Origin: Syntrophomonadaceae bacterium
GTDB lineage: Bacteria > Bacillota_D > Dethiobacteria > DTU022 > UBA8154
DNA length: 7,689 nucleotides
Assembly: GCA_007120815.1 (NCBI GenBank)
Contig: SKMY01000184.1
Coordinates: forward strand, 1 to 7,689
Direction: 5' to 3'
Shown here: in pieces, positions 6,087 to 7,689 of the stretch
Position numbering within the stretch: position 1 is the stretch's first letter
Layout of the letters: every line of letters starts with the position of its first letter
Made by a program: the position numbers and the translations under genes
Notes under the pieces: model-generated
Told to the model about the DNA's origin: nothing
Databases searched by the model: none
Seen by the model: the letters and a program-made list of their open reading frames with translations, nothing else

Positions 6087-6102
6087 AGGGCCTCTCGGCC
6101 CT
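6087..6102 (-). other. GNRA-loop hairpin in the ffh leader
   Basis: AGGGCC-GAGA-GGCCCT is a perfect 6-bp stem capped by a GNRA tetraloop. It lies 18 nt upstream of the ffh SD. No U-run follows, so it does not look like an intrinsic terminator. It may be a leader structure or an mRNA-stability element. Confidence 0.45.
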
Positions 6103-6115
6103 TCTCTCCCTAATA

Positions 6116-6144
6116 GTTATACACGATAGAAGTGATAAAGTAAA
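6116..6144 (-). promoter_or_regulatory. Possible promoter for ffh
   Basis: TTTACT (6144-6139, 4 of 6 to consensus), a 17-nt spacer and TATAAC (6121-6116, 5 of 6) lie in the ftsY-ffh gap. Transcription would start near 6109, giving a leader of about 78 nt with both hairpins. Motif evidence only. Confidence 0.33.
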
Positions 6145-6163
6145 TACCCTGAACACTTTTCCT

Positions 6164-7069
6164 TCAAGTCAGGAGCGCGTCAACAAACGAGACCGGTTCA
6201 AAGGGCTGCAAGTCTTCTTTTTTTTCACCTGTGCCTACAAGCTTAACGGGTATACCCGTTAGGTCTTTTACTGCAACAACAATTCCTCCCCGGGCCGTAC
6301 CGTCCAGCTTGGTAAGCACGATCCCGGTAACGGGAACCGCCGCATGAAAAAGTTTGGCCTGAGCGATCCCATTATGGCCCGTGGTTGCATCAAGAACCAT
6401 TAAGGTTTCATGAGGTGCTCCGGGCAGCACCTTACCGATGGTTCGATTCATTTTTTTGATTTCATCCAACAGGTTCACTTTGGTATGCAGTCTTCCTGCT
6501 GTATCGCAAAGAAGCAGATCGACTTTCCTGGCCACTGCAGCGTTCACGGCATCGTAGATGACGGCCGAGGGATCCCCTCCGGCATGGTGCTTGATGATAT
6601 CAACGCCAACAGCCTGCGACCATTCGCTTAGCTGCTCAATGGCAGCCGCACGAAAGGTGTCGCCGGCCGCCACCAGCACCTTTTTGTTCTGCTGCATGTA
6701 ATAATGGGCCATTTTTGCAATGGTTGTGGTTTTTCCTACACCGTTTACTCCAAGGATAAGGAATACAGAGGGCGAAACATTGGAAAGGTTGATCCCAAAC
6801 CCATCCTTGGGGTCCAGGAGTTCTACGAGCAAACCTTTTAACTCATCTCGAGCCATTGCGCCTTCTTTTATTTTTTTCTCTTTGATGCGTTCCTGGAGCC
6901 CATCAATAATTTTTAGGGTCGTTTCTACGCCGACATCGGCCGATATCAATAATTCTTCCAATTCATCAAAAAATGCCTCGTTAATTTCTTTTTGCTTAAA
7001 AAGGGTATCCAGTTTGCCCTTAAATGCTTCCCGGGTCTTGTTCAGCCCTTTTTTAAATTGCTCTAACAT
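6164..7069 (-). CDS. ftsY: Signal recognition particle receptor FtsY
   Basis: FtsY is the membrane-associated GTPase that pairs with Ffh to deliver ribosome-nascent-chain complexes to the translocon. The 301-residue product is a compact form without the long acidic A domain of E. coli. It begins with an amphipathic, Lys-rich helix (MLEQFKKGLNKTREAFKGKL) that could touch the membrane. The N domain follows (to about 100), with ELEELLISADVGVETT. The G domain contains GVNGVGKTTTIAKMA (107-121), GDTFRAAAIEQL (136-147), DTAGRLH (189-195), TKLDGTARGG (253-262) and GTGEKKEDLQPF (279-290). The usual T-G-Q-N reads T-G-H-N at 230-233, a small change in a conserved loop. The ATG at 7069 has AAGGAG 11 nt upstream, overlapping the smc stop as TAAGGAG. 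The smc-ftsY linkage is common in Firmicutes. Confidence 0.97.
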   Translation of the reverse strand: MLEQFKKGLNKTREAFKGKLDTLFKQKEINEAFFDELEELLISADVGVETTLKIIDGLQERIKEKKIKEGAMARDELKGLLVELLDPKDGFGINLSNVSPSVFLILGVNGVGKTTTIAKMAHYYMQQNKKVLVAAGDTFRAAAIEQLSEWSQAVGVDIIKHHAGGDPSAVIYDAVNAAVARKVDLLLCDTAGRLHTKVNLLDEIKKMNRTIGKVLPGAPHETLMVLDATTGHNGIAQAKLFHAAVPVTGIVLTKLDGTARGGIVVAVKDLTGIPVKLVGTGEKKEDLQPFEPVSFVDALLT

Positions 7070-7084
7070 GACAAATTGGTCTCC

Positions 7085-7689
7085 TTATCCGGCTTTTTGT
7101 GTTAAATGAAGGGATATGACCTTGGAAACACCTTGTTCTTCCATCGTAACGCCGTATAATACATCGGCTTCTTCCATGGTTTTCCGACGGTGAGTTACCA
7201 CGATAAACTGGGTATTAACCGTGTATTCCTTCAAGAAGTGTAAAAACCTGTCCAGGTTGTTTTCATCCAGGGATGAATCAATTTCATCCAGCACGCAAAA
7301 GGGAACCGGTTTATAGTGTAAGAGGGCAAATAACAGGGCAATTGCTGTTAATGCCTTCTCTCCCCCGGAAAGAAGCGAAATCGTTTGAAGTTTTTTGCCC
7401 GGGGGTTGAGCAACAATCTCTATGCCTGATTCCAGGATTTTTTCAGGATCGGTAAGCTTTAAAAGCGCCTGGCCGCCCCCGAATAGCTTTATAAAAATAT
7501 CCTTGAAATTGTTTTCGATGGCCTGAAGGGATTCCAGGAAACGTTTTTCCATGTGTTTGTCCAGTTCATTTAAGACATTTCGAACCCCTTTTTCACCTTC
7601 AACCAGGTCCTCTTTTTGTTCAAGCAGAAACTGCGTTCTTTGCTGCAGTTTTTCAAACTCATCAATGACGCTGAGATCCACCTCTGCCA
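7085..7689 (-). CDS. smc: Chromosome segregation ATPase SMC, C-terminal part
   Basis: Only the last 200 complete codons are present; the N-terminal ATP-binding half, hinge and most of the coiled coil lie beyond the right edge. SMC forms the condensin-like ring that organises and segregates the chromosome with ScpA and ScpB. Visible here are the end of the coiled coil (IDEFEKLQQRTQFLLEQKEDL and following), the FKDIFIKLFGGGQALLKL segment, the ABC signature LSGGEKALTAIALLFALL, Walker B with D-loop (FCVLDEIDSSLDENNLDRF) and the switch His in VVTHRRKTMEEADVLYGVTM. These identify SMC rather than RecN or MukB, as does its position directly before ftsY. The GTG at 7681 is an internal Val, since the frame stays open to the window edge. 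Confidence 0.97.
   Translation of the reverse strand, partial: AEVDLSVIDEFEKLQQRTQFLLEQKEDLVEGEKGVRNVLNELDKHMEKRFLESLQAIENNFKDIFIKLFGGGQALLKLTDPEKILESGIEIVAQPPGKKLQTISLLSGGEKALTAIALLFALLHYKPVPFCVLDEIDSSLDENNLDRFLHFLKEYTVNTQFIVVTHRRKTMEEADVLYGVTMEEQGVSKVISLHLTQKAG

Noticed and set aside
6087..6102. Hairpin downstream of ftsY as an intrinsic terminator
   Set aside because: The stem is good but the following bases (GGCTTACTTTC) lack a U-run, and ffh follows on the same strand.
6032..6163. Possible SRP RNA gene next to ffh
   Set aside because: The GNRA loop is GAGA, not the usual GGAA of SRP RNA helix 8; the stem is short and the conserved asymmetric internal loop is absent.
6720..7109. 129-codon open frame on the plus strand across ftsY
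   Set aside because: It mirrors the FtsY coding strand; its composition reflects the reverse complement of Lys/Glu-rich codons and there is no supporting context.
1..7689. A novel defence, mobile or metabolic system in this window
   Set aside because: Every gene belongs to a known housekeeping family in its usual Firmicutes order; no transposase, integrase, repeat array or unknown ORF was found.

Overview
The window is a stretch of bacterial chromosome with every gene on the minus strand, so transcription runs from the right edge to the left. Gene content and order (smc, ftsY, ffh, rpsP, khpA, rimM, trmD, rplS, lepB, rbgA/ylqF, rnhB, yraN) form the classic Firmicutes SRP/ribosome-maturation cluster. 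A KH protein between rpsP and rimM, and rplS-lepB-ylqF-rnhB running into yraN, suggest a Clostridia-type organism, perhaps Peptococcaceae-like. That placement is inferred from synteny and protein style, without any database search. No mobile element, CRISPR array, tRNA or rRNA was seen.

Layout, in transcription order. The 3' third of smc enters from the right edge (7689 to 7085). ftsY follows after 15 nt. A 132-nt leader then precedes ffh; it carries a possible promoter, two hairpins and a strong but oddly distant Shine-Dalgarno (SD) sequence. ylxM, often found here in Firmicutes, is absent. rpsP, khpA, rimM and trmD follow with short gaps. A 176-nt spacer with a good sigma-A-like promoter separates trmD from rplS. 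The last block is rplS, lepB, rbgA, rnhB and yraN. The final three junctions there are start/stop overlaps of 4, 8 and 8 nt, and yraN runs off the left edge.

How the genes work together. FtsY and Ffh are the receptor and the signal-sequence GTPase of co-translational protein targeting, and LepB removes signal peptides after translocation. RpsP and RplS are ribosomal proteins. RimM and RbgA are 30S and 50S assembly factors, KhpA is a small RNA-binding protein, and TrmD makes m1G37 in tRNA. RNase HII and SMC serve genome maintenance.

This is essentially a conserved housekeeping locus and I found no new multi-gene system. The points most worth a second look are: an RbgA whose near-universal N-terminal W-F-P-G-H-M motif reads K-D-P-G-M-M, losing the His implicated in GTP hydrolysis; the ffh start region, where the SD and the TTG start are separated by a perfect hairpin; the start of yraN at the left edge; and a run of non-ATG starts.
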